Below are positions 32,120-40,198 of a stretch of DNA of 64,000 nucleotides, piece after piece. Origin of the DNA: Dyella sp. BiH032 (GTDB taxonomy: Bacteria > Pseudomonadota > Gammaproteobacteria > Xanthomonadales > Rhodanobacteraceae); the NCBI RefSeq assembly GCF_031954525.1, contig NZ_CP134867.1:1798001-1862000 (forward strand), written 5' to 3'. The position numbers were made by a program, and so were the translations under genes. The notes under the pieces are model-generated. The model was not told the DNA's origin and searched no databases. It saw nothing but the letters and a program-made list of their open reading frames with translations. Numbering within the stretch: the stretch's first letter is position 1; the number at the start of each line of letters is the position of its first letter.

Positions 32120-33007
32120 ATGACCCAGATCGCATCCCCCGGCGCGCGTTTCCGCGCCGCCCTCGCCGAAGAGCAGCCCCTGCAGGTCATCGGAGCCATC
32201 AACGCCAACCATGCCTTGCTGGCCAAGCGCGCCGGCTATCGCGCCATCTATCTTTCCGGCGGCGGCGTTGCGGCGGGTTCGCTGGGCCTGCCGGACCTGG
32301 GCATCAATACCCTCGACGACGTGCTCACCGACGTGCGCCGCATCACCGACGTGTGCGACCTGCCGCTGATGGTGGACATCGACACCGGCTTCGGCCCCAG
32401 CGCGTTCAACATCGCGCGCACCGTGAAGAGCCTGATCAAGTTCGGCGCGGCGGCATGCCACATCGAAGACCAGGTCGGCGCCAAGCGCTGCGGCCACCGT
32501 CCGGGCAAGGAAATCGTCTCGCAGGGCGAGATGGCCGACCGCGTGAAGGCAGCGGCGGATGCCAAGACCGACCCGGATTTCTTCCTGATCGCGCGCACCG
32601 ACGCCATCCAGGCCGAAGGCGTGGACGCAGCGATCGAGCGCGCCATCGCCTGTGTGGAGGCCGGTGCCGACGGCATCTTCGCGGAAGCCGCCTATGACCT
32701 GCCGACTTACCGCCGCTTCGTCGACGCGGTGAAGGTGCCGGTGCTGGCCAACATCACCGAGTTCGGCAAGACCCCGCTGTTCAGCGTGGAGGAGCTGCGT
32801 ACCGCCGGTGTGGGCATCGTGCTGTATCCGCTGTCCGCATTCCGCGCCATGAACAAGGCCGCCGAGAACGTCTACCAGGCGATCCGCCGCGACGGCCACC
32901 AGCGCAACGTGGTCGACACGATGCAGACGCGCGAGGAGCTGTACGACCGTATCGGCTACCACGACTTCGAGCGCCGCCTGGACGAGCTCTTCGCCAAGAA
33001 GGGCTGA
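32120..33007 (+). CDS. prpB: 2-methylisocitrate lyase
   Basis: A 295-residue isocitrate-lyase-superfamily enzyme that splits 2-methylisocitrate into pyruvate and succinate. It contains [20 protein letters not shown], the Mg-binding DIDTGFG, the active-site loop [10 protein letters not shown] with the catalytic Cys, and [11 protein letters not shown]. Length matches E. coli PrpB (296). ATG 32120 is preceded by GGAGG. It is the first gene of a prpB-prpC pair and is divergent from the symporter gene with a 118-bp gap. Confidence 0.96.
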   Translation: MTQIASPGARFRAALAEEQPLQVIGAINANHALLAKRAGYRAIYLSGGGVAAGSLGLPDLGINTLDDVLTDVRRITDVCDLPLMVDIDTGFGPSAFNIARTVKSLIKFGAAACHIEDQVGAKRCGHRPGKEIVSQGEMADRVKAAADAKTDPDFFLIARTDAIQAEGVDAAIERAIACVEAGADGIFAEAAYDLPTYRRFVDAVKVPVLANITEFGKTPLFSVEELRTAGVGIVLYPLSAFRAMNKAAENVYQAIRRDGHQRNVVDTMQTREELYDRIGYHDFERRLDELFAKKG

Positions 33008-33025
33008 GCGGCCGTTATCCCCACG

Positions 33026-33081
33026 GAGCGGCATGCCGCTCCAACCCAGTGACGAGCGGCGTGCCGCTCCGACCCAGTGAC
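33026..33081 (+). repeat. two tandem 28-bp palindromic repeats between prpB and prpC
   Basis: Two consecutive units each consist of GAGCGGCRTGCCGCTC, a palindrome, followed by CRACCCAGTGAC (33026-33053 and 33054-33081). They differ at two positions. They fill most of the prpB-prpC gap, ending 19 bp before the prpC start, and would form two stems in the operon mRNA. Confidence 0.85.
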
Positions 33082-33100
33082 ACGTGCAGGAGAACCATCG

Positions 33101-34246
33101 ATGAGCGAGCAAGTCCTCCCCAAGGCCAAGAAATCCGTCGCCTTGTCCGGCGTGGCCGCGGGCAACACCGCGCTGTGCACCGTCGGCCGCAGCGGCAACG
33201 ATCTGCACTACCGCGGCTACGACATCCACGACCTGGCGGCCAAGGGCTGCTTCGAGGAAGTCGCCTACCTGCTCGTGCACGGCGTGCTGCCCAACTGGGC
33301 CGAACTCAATGCCTACCGTGCCAAGCTCAAGCGCCTGCGCGGCCTGCCCGCGCCGGTGAAGGGCGCACTGGAGCTGCTGCCGGCCGCCACCCACCCGATG
33401 GACGTGCTGCGTACCGGCTGCTCCGTGCTGGGCACCGTGCTGCCGGAGAAGGACGACCATAACGTCACCGGCGCGCGCGACATCGCCGACCGCCTGATGG
33501 CGAGCTTCGGCTCCATGCTGCTGTACTGGTACCACTTCAGCCATAACGGCAAGCGCATCGAGACCGAGACCGACGACGAGTCGATCGCCGCGCACTTCCT
33601 GCACCTGCTGCACGGCAAGAAGCCCAGCGAGCTGCATGCCCATGCGCTGGACAAGTCGCTGATCCTGTACGCCGAACATGAGTTCAACGCGTCGACGTTC
33701 ACCGCGCGCGTGGTCGCCGGCACCGGTTCGGACATGTATTCGGCCATCACCGGCGCGATCGGCGCGCTGCGCGGACCCAAGCACGGCGGCGCCAACGAAG
33801 TGGCGATGGAGATCATCGCGCGCTACCGCAGCGCGGCCGAGGCGGAGGCGGACATCCGCGCCCGCGTCGAGCGCAAGGAGATCATCATCGGTTTCGGCCA
33901 TCCGGTGTACACGGTGTCCGACCCGCGCAACGAGATCATCAAGGAAGTCTCGCGCAAGCTGTGCACCGAGGGCGGCAACCCGACGCTGTTCGACGTGTCC
34001 GAGCGCATCGAGAAGCTGATGTGGGAGCTCAAGAAGATGTTCCCGAACCTCGACTGGTTCTCCGCAAGCGCCTATCACATGATGGGCGTGCCCACCGCGA
34101 TGTTTACGCCGCTGTTCGTGATCGCCCGCACCTCCGGCTGGAGCGCGCACGTGATCGAGCAGCGTCAGGACGGCAAGATCATCCGCCCCAGCGCGAATTA
34201 CACCGGCCCGGAAGACCAGGCCTATGTGCCGATCGAAAAGCGCTGA
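33101..34246 (+). CDS. prpC: 2-methylcitrate synthase
   Basis: A 381-residue citrate-synthase-family enzyme that condenses propionyl-CoA with oxaloacetate. The catalytic segments are GGANEVAM with its preceding LRGPKHGG His, IGFGHPVYT and the late Asp region. The short form (about 380 residues, no N-terminal extension) and the partner prpB identify it as PrpC rather than GltA. AGGAGAACC precedes ATG 33101. Transcription ends at a clear terminator 27 bp downstream. Confidence 0.95.
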   Translation: MSEQVLPKAKKSVALSGVAAGNTALCTVGRSGNDLHYRGYDIHDLAAKGCFEEVAYLLVHGVLPNWAELNAYRAKLKRLRGLPAPVKGALELLPAATHPMDVLRTGCSVLGTVLPEKDDHNVTGARDIADRLMASFGSMLLYWYHFSHNGKRIETETDDESIAAHFLHLLHGKKPSELHAHALDKSLILYAEHEFNASTFTARVVAGTGSDMYSAITGAIGALRGPKHGGANEVAMEIIARYRSAAEAEADIRARVERKEIIIGFGHPVYTVSDPRNEIIKEVSRKLCTEGGNPTLFDVSERIEKLMWELKKMFPNLDWFSASAYHMMGVPTAMFTPLFVIARTSGWSAHVIEQRQDGKIIRPSANYTGPEDQAYVPIEKR

Positions 34247-34272
34247 GCGCTTTCGTGGAACGTGTAAAGGAA

Positions 34273-34297
34273 GGGAGCCTGCGGGCTCCCTTTTTTT
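34273..34297 (+). terminator. intrinsic terminator after prpC
   Basis: The stem GGGAGCC/GGCTCCC has a 4-nt loop and is followed by seven T residues (34291-34297). It closes the prpBC unit. Confidence 0.9.
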
Positions 34298-34641
34298 GGC
34301 TGATTTCGCCCGCCTTTTCTTTGCTCGATTTCGTGACCGATGTCCGGCCGGCCGGGTGGCCTGTCCCTCCTGACAAATAGCGCCTGGCTGCTCAAGCGAT
34401 CGCATGTTTTTGCGATGAATTTTTCGTTGTCTTCGGCGAGTGAATGCGCCCCGCCGTTCCGTTCACGTCCGTTGTACGCGCGAGTCGCAGCAGGCGATCG
34501 GCGTTCGGTGTCAACTTGGCGGGCCAGTTTGGACGGCCAAACGCGAGGCATGCCTTCGGGTTGCGCACGCCGCGCTTGCGGAGGCAGCGCTCGGTCCGTC
34601 AGGGATGGCGATAACTCACCGTGATCAGGAGTGTGCGACCC
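34298..34641 (+). other. intergenic region upstream of the secreted Cys-rich protein
   Basis: I see no gene in this 344-bp stretch. An imperfect ATCGCA/TGCGAT hairpin followed by GAATTTTT (about 34401-34427) could be a second terminator or a promoter-proximal stem. AGGAG at about 34628 serves the next gene. Confidence 0.4.
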
Positions 34642-35658
34642 ATGAATCGATTCATCGGAAGAACGCGCCGGAGCTGGTTCGGCGCATCGTTGTTCGCCGC
34701 CGTGTTTCTATTGGGCTCCCTCGGAGCCGCGCAGGCGGCCGAGGAAGCTGCGCTCAAGCCCGACGCTGCACTGACGCCGGTCGGCTCGCTGGAAAAGGCA
34801 CTGCGGCCGCAAGGCGTGCCGGACAACTTCGTGGTGACACCCAATGGCTACTTCGATCCTTCGTGCGTGCAGGTCGTGCGCGAGGACGAACAGCTCCACC
34901 AGGACGGCAGCATCCGCCGCGCCGACGGCTCCCTGCGCAAGCCCGCGCTTTGCAGCCAGTCGCATTTCGCCCTCGACGGCACGCGGATCGAGCCGAACGG
35001 ACGGGTGACGTTCCCGGCGGCGCCCAAGCCGACCATCAACGGCTGGGTCATCGACACCAATTACGTCAGCGGCACGCCGATCGGGCGCATCGTCGCGAGC
35101 TGGAAGGTGCCGAGCAATCCGTCCAGTTCCGGCAGCCAGGTGATCTACTTCTTCCCGGGCCTAGAGCAGCTGCCGAACGTGCAGTCCATCCTGCAACCCG
35201 TGCTTGGCTGGAACGGCTACAACGACCATGCCTGGACCATGGCCAGCTGGAATTGCTGCGTGAGCGGCACGACGTATCACAGCTCGCCGATCAATGTGTC
35301 GGTGGGCGACAGCATCACCGGCGACACGTATTCCAATTGCTCGCCGGGTGTCAGCTGTTCGACCTGGAAGATCGTTTCCAAGGACGTTACCAAGGGCACC
35401 AGCACCACGTTGACCACCAATCCTTACGCGTCGTTGACCTGGGTGTTCGGTGGCGTGCTGGAAGCCTACGGGGTCAGCAGCTGCAGTCAGTATCCGAGCA
35501 ACGGGTCGATCGCCTTCTCCAACATCAAGGTGTATGACCTGAACCAGGTGCAGGTGGCTTCGCCGCCCTGGACCAAGGACTACCCGGTCGGCTCGACCAG
35601 CCCGCAGTGCAACTACGGCATCACCGCCACGGCGAGCACCACCAATCTGGTCTACTGA
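34642..35658 (+). CDS. secreted Cys-rich protein of unknown function
   Basis: A 338-residue protein with a typical signal peptide ending GAAQA (about 32). The mature part contains about ten Cys residues, including WNCCVSG, SNCSPGVSC and SSCSQYP, which suggests disulfide bonds. Aromatic-rich segments are IYFFPGLEQLP, LGWNGYNDHAWTMASW and LTWVFGGVLEAYG. The composition (many Ser, Thr, Asn, Gly) suits a secreted beta-sandwich enzyme or binding protein, but I recognise no family and find no catalytic motif. ATG 34642 has AGGAG at good distance; a GTG at 34621 is possible but lacks a site. It lies alone on its transcript, between prpC and the amyloid-like cluster. Confidence 0.75.
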   Translation: MNRFIGRTRRSWFGASLFAAVFLLGSLGAAQAAEEAALKPDAALTPVGSLEKALRPQGVPDNFVVTPNGYFDPSCVQVVREDEQLHQDGSIRRADGSLRKPALCSQSHFALDGTRIEPNGRVTFPAAPKPTINGWVIDTNYVSGTPIGRIVASWKVPSNPSSSGSQVIYFFPGLEQLPNVQSILQPVLGWNGYNDHAWTMASWNCCVSGTTYHSSPINVSVGDSITGDTYSNCSPGVSCSTWKIVSKDVTKGTSTTLTTNPYASLTWVFGGVLEAYGVSSCSQYPSNGSIAFSNIKVYDLNQVQVASPPWTKDYPVGSTSPQCNYGITATASTTNLVY

Positions 35659-36077
35659 TCGTTCGATCGAGCACCCCGGCCTGTGGCAGGGGTGCTCCCA
35701 CAGCCCCGGCATTCCTTCTTCGTGGCGCATGGGCCGTCCGCTTCCGATGCGTGAAGGCGTCGTTGGCGTTGGCAGGACACACGGTGTATCGGCGCTGTTA
35801 CTGATGGGTTTGCCGCGCCCGGTCTTGCCCCATCTGGCTTGCGGGCGTCTTGCCGCGGGCGAAGGTGCGCGACGGGCGTAACGCGGCTGATGCAGTGGGT
35901 GGCGATCCAGCGCCGCGCGCGCTTGCGCGCATTCCGCGCTCGTGCTCCCAAGTGACTGACTTCTCGCACAAGTTTCGCGCGAGGCGTACGCGCGCCACGA
36001 CGTGGCATGCGTGTTGCCAATGCTTTGGGGCCGCTTAGTCCGGCGAACCAGGGGGCCACGTTCCGCAGGAGAGAGAC
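35659..36077 (+). other. intergenic region with terminator-like hairpin
   Basis: GAGCACCCC (35669-35677) and GGGGTGCTC (35689-35697) form a 9-bp stem without a T-run just after the Cys-rich gene. The remaining 380 bp contain no gene I would support on either strand. They must hold the promoter of the Fap-like cluster, for which I see no clear -35/-10 pair. AGGAG precedes ATG 36078. Confidence 0.45.
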
Positions 36078-37004
36078 ATGCGCAAGACATTCATCGCCAC
36101 GGCTGTGCTGCTTGGCATCGGCTTGACGCTACCCGCCATGGCAGACGACGACAATTCCATCAATTCGCATAACAACAGCTCGACGCATACGCGGACCAAT
36201 GCCAGCCAGGGCAACGACCGCAACAACGTGGGTGACGCCAATGCGTCCGCGGTGGGTGCCGCGTCCGCCAACAACAGCGGTACGGCCACTTCCGCGGTCA
36301 CCAACTCCTTCAATGCGAGCAAGGCGGTCGCAGTCAGCCGGCTCGATGGCACGGTCAGCAATATCCAGGTCAGCGGCATCGGCAACGTCGCCCAGAACTG
36401 GGGCAACGCCAACGGCAGTCGCGGCGGCGCCGGCGGCGAAGCGTACGGCGGTTACGGCTATGGCGGCCGCGGTGGCGGCGCAGGTGACGGCGGCGGCGCG
36501 GGCGCGCGCAGCGGACGTGTCGGCGACAGCTCCGCTTCCAGCGGCAACGCCCTCGCGGGTGCCGGCGCCTGGGGTGGCGGCAGCGACGGCGACAACTATG
36601 CGGATGCCACGGCGCGTGCGCGCCGCAACAGCACCAGTACCGCCACCGGCGGCAATGGCTCCTGGGCGGGCGGCACGGCGACGGGCGGCAGCTCGACTTC
36701 GACCAGCGGCAGCGCGTCGGCAGCCGGCGGCGCGAGCGGTGCCGCGGACGCGACCGGCGGTGCCGGCGGCATGGGCGGCGCCGGCGCGGCAGGCACCGGC
36801 GGTGCGGCAGTGGGTGGCGCCGGTGGCGCGGGTGCGGCCGGCGGAGCGGCCTGGGCCGATGCGGGCGCGTTCGATATGTCCAATCACATGGACGGCGCCG
36901 CGGCCGCGGCAGCGGGCGTGACGGTGATGGCGCAGAACAGCGGTGTCGCCGCGCTCACGCAGCAGAGCGTGAACGTGCAGGCCAATCTCAACGTCGGCCA
37001 TTGA
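36078..37004 (+). CDS. Gly/Ala-rich secreted fibre subunit, FapB/FapC-like
   Basis: A 308-residue protein with a signal peptide (ends LPAMA, about 22). A Ser/Asn-rich N-terminal part (to about 115, with NNSSTHTRTNASQGNDRNN) is followed by about 160 residues of GGAGGAG-type low complexity. The last 35 residues are polar and beta-prone: VMAQNSGVAALTQQSVNVQ. It heads a five-gene set that ends with a C39-peptidase gene, a small subunit and a coiled-coil barrel, the order of Pseudomonas fapB/C-D-E-F. I infer it is the main exported amyloid-type subunit. It lacks the Cys-x-x-Cys expected near the C-terminus of Pseudomonas FapB/C, and homology is by context and composition, not alignment. Confidence 0.75.
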   Translation: MRKTFIATAVLLGIGLTLPAMADDDNSINSHNNSSTHTRTNASQGNDRNNVGDANASAVGAASANNSGTATSAVTNSFNASKAVAVSRLDGTVSNIQVSGIGNVAQNWGNANGSRGGAGGEAYGGYGYGGRGGGAGDGGGAGARSGRVGDSSASSGNALAGAGAWGGGSDGDNYADATARARRNSTSTATGGNGSWAGGTATGGSSTSTSGSASAAGGASGAADATGGAGGMGGAGAAGTGGAAVGGAGGAGAAGGAAWADAGAFDMSNHMDGAAAAAAGVTVMAQNSGVAALTQQSVNVQANLNVGH

Positions 37005-37014
37005 CGCGTGACGG

Positions 37015-37043
37015 GCATGGCGGGGCGCAGCGCCTCGCCATGC
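37015..37043 (+). terminator. strong hairpin after the fibre-subunit gene
   Basis: GCATGGCGGGGCG (37015-37027) pairs with CGCCTCGCCATGC (37031-37043), 13 bp with one G-U, around a 3-nt loop. It lies 10 bp after the subunit stop and 25 bp before the next ATG, with no U-run. Such stems between a major structural subunit and its assembly genes usually protect the upstream mRNA or dampen read-through. Confidence 0.65.
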
Positions 37044-37068
37044 TCCGCTCGCGCTCGGGAGAAGTGCC

Positions 37069-37488
37069 ATGCGGAATGTCAGGGTCGCGTGTGGCGTGGC
37101 CGCGACGTGCCTGTCCTTGGGCGGTTGGGGGCTTGCCACAGCCGGCTCGGCGCCGGCGATGCCTGCGTATCTGTCCACCGCGTCGAGCTCGCCGATCGCT
37201 GCCTACCAGGCGGCGGTGTCGGCCCGGCCGGACGAGGTCGAAGGTTTCGGCACGCGCGCCGATGCCGGCGTGCTGGCGAAGCTCAGCGGCGGCGCCGATG
37301 TGAGCTCCAAGATCACGCTCAACGGCACGGTCAGCGACAACCATGCCGACCATGTCGTCACCGGCAGCAATGCGATCAGCGCGGGCTCCCTCCAGGGAGC
37401 GGCCGGCGTGCCGATGGTGATCCAGAACACCGGCAACAATGTGCTGATCCAGAACGCCACCATCATCAACGTGCAGTTCCGGCCATGA
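37069..37488 (+). CDS. small secreted protein of the Fap-like cluster
   Basis: A 139-residue protein with a signal sequence (hydrophobic to about 25, with one Cys inside it). The mature part is small and polar: ADVSSKITLNGTVSDNHADHV, then a C-terminus VIQNTGNNVLIQNATIINVQ. That C-terminal pattern recurs near the ends of the neighbours at 36078 and 38168, suggesting a common export or assembly signal. It probably is a minor or nucleating subunit. GGGAG precedes the ATG. Its stop overlaps the ATG of the C39-peptidase gene (ATGA). Confidence 0.7.
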   Translation: MRNVRVACGVAATCLSLGGWGLATAGSAPAMPAYLSTASSSPIAAYQAAVSARPDEVEGFGTRADAGVLAKLSGGADVSSKITLNGTVSDNHADHVVTGSNAISAGSLQGAAGVPMVIQNTGNNVLIQNATIINVQFRP

Positions 37489-38171
37489 GGGCGTGGCTTC
37501 CGCTGGCCTGGCTGTCCGCGCTGTGCTGGCACGGCGCGGCGCCGGCCGCGGCGGTATCCGTGCCGGGCGCGCAAGGGCAGGGCATCAGCCTGCGGCTGAC
37601 CAGCCTCAAGGAAGCGCGCTTCCGCAACACCATCCGGCAAAAGTACGACTTCAGCTGCGGCTCGGCCGCGGTGGCGACCTTGCTGACGTACCAGTACGGC
37701 TATCCCGTCGACGAGCAGGCTGCGTTCGAGCAGATGTATGCGCACGGAGACCGCGCGAAGATCGGCAAGGAAGGATTCTCGCTGCTGGACATCAAACGCT
37801 ATCTGGCCGGCAACGGCTTCGACGCGGACGGCTTCGACGTGCCCTTGGACAAGCTGGAGCAAGAGCGCCTGCCGGCGATCGTGCTGATCGACGAGCGCGG
37901 CTATCACCATTTCGTGGTGGTGAAGGGGCTGTACGAAGGGCGCGTGCTCATCGGCGATCCCGCGCTCGGCACGCGGTCGCTGCCGCGCGCGCGCTTCGAG
38001 GCGATGTGGAAGAACCGGCTGGTGTTCGTCATCCATAACCGCCGTTCACTGGCGGTGTTCAACAGCCCGTCCGACTGGCGCGCGGCGCCGATGGCGCCAC
38101 TGGGGACCGCGGTCGATCGACGTGGCCTGGACAGCATCACCATGCCCAAGCGAGGGCCGGGGGATATATGA
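37485..38171 (+). CDS. C39-family cysteine peptidase, FapD-like
   Basis: A 228-residue protein with a signal sequence (hydrophobic to about 22). The papain-like C39 triad is in place: Cys in YDFSCGSAAVATLL (about 55), His in YHHFVVVKG (about 140) and Asp in IGDPALG (about 155). FapD in Pseudomonas is a periplasmic C39 protease required for amyloid export. Here the gene is coupled by ATGA overlaps to the small subunit before it and the FapE-like gene after it, so it should process or licence those subunits. A longer upstream frame exists but lacks a start in context. Confidence 0.85.
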   Translation: MRAWLPLAWLSALCWHGAAPAAAVSVPGAQGQGISLRLTSLKEARFRNTIRQKYDFSCGSAAVATLLTYQYGYPVDEQAAFEQMYAHGDRAKIGKEGFSLLDIKRYLAGNGFDADGFDVPLDKLEQERLPAIVLIDERGYHHFVVVKGLYEGRVLIGDPALGTRSLPRARFEAMWKNRLVFVIHNRRSLAVFNSPSDWRAAPMAPLGTAVDRRGLDSITMPKRGPGDI

Positions 38172-38668
38172 GCAAGCTTGCGCGCCGCATGGCGCTCTGC
38201 CTTATCGCGCTGTTCTCCGCCTCGTGGGGTGCGGCTCGCGCCGGCGAAACCGAACACATCGCCTGGACACCCGTCAGCGATGCACGCCTCGATGCGACGC
38301 GTGGCGGCTTCGACTGGGGCGGCGGCCTGGTCGCTTCGCTGGGCATCGACCGCGTGGTGTACGTCAACGGGACGCTGGTGACGTCGCTGCACCTCCAGGT
38401 GCCGGACATCGCCCGCGTGAACGCGGCGCAGGCGAGCGCGCTTTCATCTGCCATGAACAGCGCGGCGGTCGTGCAGAACGGTCCGGGCAACAGCGCCGAT
38501 CCTGCCGCGCTTGGCCGGTCGATGGCCGCCACGGTGCTGCAGAACACGCTCGACAACCAGCGCATTGCCGCGCAGACCACGCTCAACGTGTCGGTGAACA
38601 CGTTGAGCGCGTTCCGCGGCCTGAACCTGCAGCAGAGCCTGCAAGCCGCCAATCCGCTCGGTCGCTGA
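38168..38668 (+). CDS. small secreted protein, FapE-like
   Basis: A 166-residue protein with a signal peptide ending AARAG (about 26). The mature sequence includes SDARLDATRGGFDWGGGLVASLGIDRVVYVNG. The region VLQNTLDNQRIAAQTTLNVSVNTLSAFRGLN matches the end motif of the two subunits upstream. It has no Cys in the mature part. It overlaps the peptidase stop (ATGA) and precedes the barrel gene by 37 bp, the position of fapE in Pseudomonas. A role as minor fibre component or adaptor is inferred. Confidence 0.7.
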   Translation: MSKLARRMALCLIALFSASWGAARAGETEHIAWTPVSDARLDATRGGFDWGGGLVASLGIDRVVYVNGTLVTSLHLQVPDIARVNAAQASALSSAMNSAAVVQNGPGNSADPAALGRSMAATVLQNTLDNQRIAAQTTLNVSVNTLSAFRGLNLQQSLQAANPLGR

Positions 38669-38705
38669 GCTGAGTGGGCGCGGAATACCAAGAAGGGGGA
38701 GTGCC

Positions 38706-40133
38706 ATGACCAGGGTTCGTCCGGCGCACGAGGATCGACAACGCGGCCGCCCGAGGGGTGGCCTGAGATGCTGGCGCCACGTCGGAGCGGCAGCGAGCCT
38801 GATCCTGCTCGCCGGCACCGGCTTCGCACAGCAAGCGCCGCCCGCACCGGGCCAATCCGCAGCGGCTGGGGATGCGGACGAGCTGCATCGCGAGGTGAAA
38901 GCGCAGGGCGAGCGCCTGGAAGCGATGCGCAGCCAGATCGCCGCGCAGATGGCCGAGCTGGAGGCGATGAAGCGCACGCTCGCCGCGCAGGAGGCGCAAT
39001 ACCAGTCGCTGCGGCACGCCGTGGGCATGGACGTGCTGGACCGGCAACGCGCGGGCAATATCCGCGCGGGCGGCGCCTTCGCTGCCGCGCAGCCGATGCC
39101 GGCGGCCGATGCCGTGGCCGCCATGCCGGCGGCGGAGGACACCCAGCCCGTCGGGCAGGCACCGCAACGCGATACGCGCCCGCCTGAAGTCGCGCCGATC
39201 TTCGACCAGCCCGGCGTGCTGACGCCGCGCGGCAAACTGATCGTGGAGCCTTCGTATCAGTTCGGCTATTCGTCGGCGGAACGCGTGGCGCTGGTGGGTT
39301 ACACGATCATCCCCGCGATCCTGATCGGCCTGATCGACGTACGCCAGGTCAAGACCACCACGCAGACCGGCGCCATCGCGTTGCGCTACGGCATCACCAA
39401 CCGGCTGGAAGCGGAGGTGCGCGTTCCTTATGTGTACGGCCATACGGACACGATCAGCCGCGAGATCTTCACCGGCACGGCGACCGACCGCGTGTTCGGT
39501 GCCAGCGGCCACGGCCTGGGCGACGTGGAGGCGACCGCGCGCTACCAGATCAACGATGGCGGCGCCGACAAGGCCTATTACGTGGCCTGGCTGCGTTTCA
39601 AATCGCGCACCGGCCGGGACCCGTTCGAAGTGACCACGGACTGTGTCCAGCGCTGCGTGCAGAATGCGACCGGCACGGGCCTGCCGCTACAGCTGCCGAC
39701 GGGCAGCGGTTTCTATTCCGTGCAACCGGGCGTGACCTGGCTGTATCCGTCCGATCCGGTGGTGTTCTTCGGCAACGTCAGCTATCTGCACAACTTCACG
39801 CGCCACCATGTCAGCCGCACGCTGCTGCTGGCCGGCAAGGAGGAGCTGGGCGACGTGAAGGTGGGCGACGTGGCGGACGTGAGCGTCGGCATGGGACTGG
39901 CGCTCAACGAGAAAGCGTCCTTCAGCATCGGCTACGACCAGAGCTGGGTCGGCGTGACCAAGCAGAACAACCGCACGGTGGCCGGCTCGGCCAAGACCGT
40001 GTTGGGTACGTTGCTCATCGGCGGATCGTATCGCTTCAACGACAAGCGCACGCTCAACTTCACTTTGGGCGTCGGCGTGACGCGCGATACCCCGGACGCC
40101 ACCGTGACGGTACGCATGCCGATGACGTATTAA
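38706..40133 (+). CDS. outer-membrane beta-barrel transporter with coiled coil, FapF-like
   Basis: A 475-residue protein. A signal sequence (to about 42) is followed by an alpha-helical coiled coil (about 55-102, ELHREVKAQGERLEAMRSQI onwards), a Pro/Ala-rich linker and, from about 165, a barrel with alternating aromatic strands ending VRMPMTY. FapF of Pseudomonas has this architecture: an N-terminal trimeric coiled coil that gates a C-terminal barrel for amyloid secretion. It is the last gene of the cluster. A generic outer-membrane transporter annotation is possible, but the neighbours argue for FapF. GGGGGAG precedes the ATG. Confidence 0.8.
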   Translation: MTRVRPAHEDRQRGRPRGGLRCWRHVGAAASLILLAGTGFAQQAPPAPGQSAAAGDADELHREVKAQGERLEAMRSQIAAQMAELEAMKRTLAAQEAQYQSLRHAVGMDVLDRQRAGNIRAGGAFAAAQPMPAADAVAAMPAAEDTQPVGQAPQRDTRPPEVAPIFDQPGVLTPRGKLIVEPSYQFGYSSAERVALVGYTIIPAILIGLIDVRQVKTTTQTGAIALRYGITNRLEAEVRVPYVYGHTDTISREIFTGTATDRVFGASGHGLGDVEATARYQINDGGADKAYYVAWLRFKSRTGRDPFEVTTDCVQRCVQNATGTGLPLQLPTGSGFYSVQPGVTWLYPSDPVVFFGNVSYLHNFTRHHVSRTLLLAGKEELGDVKVGDVADVSVGMGLALNEKASFSIGYDQSWVGVTKQNNRTVAGSAKTVLGTLLIGGSYRFNDKRTLNFTLGVGVTRDTPDATVTVRMPMTY

Positions 40134-40135
40134 AG

Positions 40136-40162
40136 CCAAGGGCCGGCAATGCCGGCCCTTGG
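40136..40162. terminator. bidirectional hairpin between FapF-like and gst genes
   Basis: CCAAGGGCCGGCA and its exact complement pair around a single A (13-bp arms), three bases after the barrel gene stops. A related GCCGGCC word follows near 40185. No T-run is present on the plus strand. It probably serves both convergent genes. Confidence 0.6.
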
Positions 40163-40198
40163 AGCTCTGGAAAGGGGCGGCGTTGCCGGCCTTGGGAC

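Noticed and set aside
34642..35658. The secreted Cys-rich gene as a member of the Fap-like cluster
   Set aside because: A terminator-like hairpin and 419 bp separate it, and its product lacks the shared Q-N-[ST] end motif.
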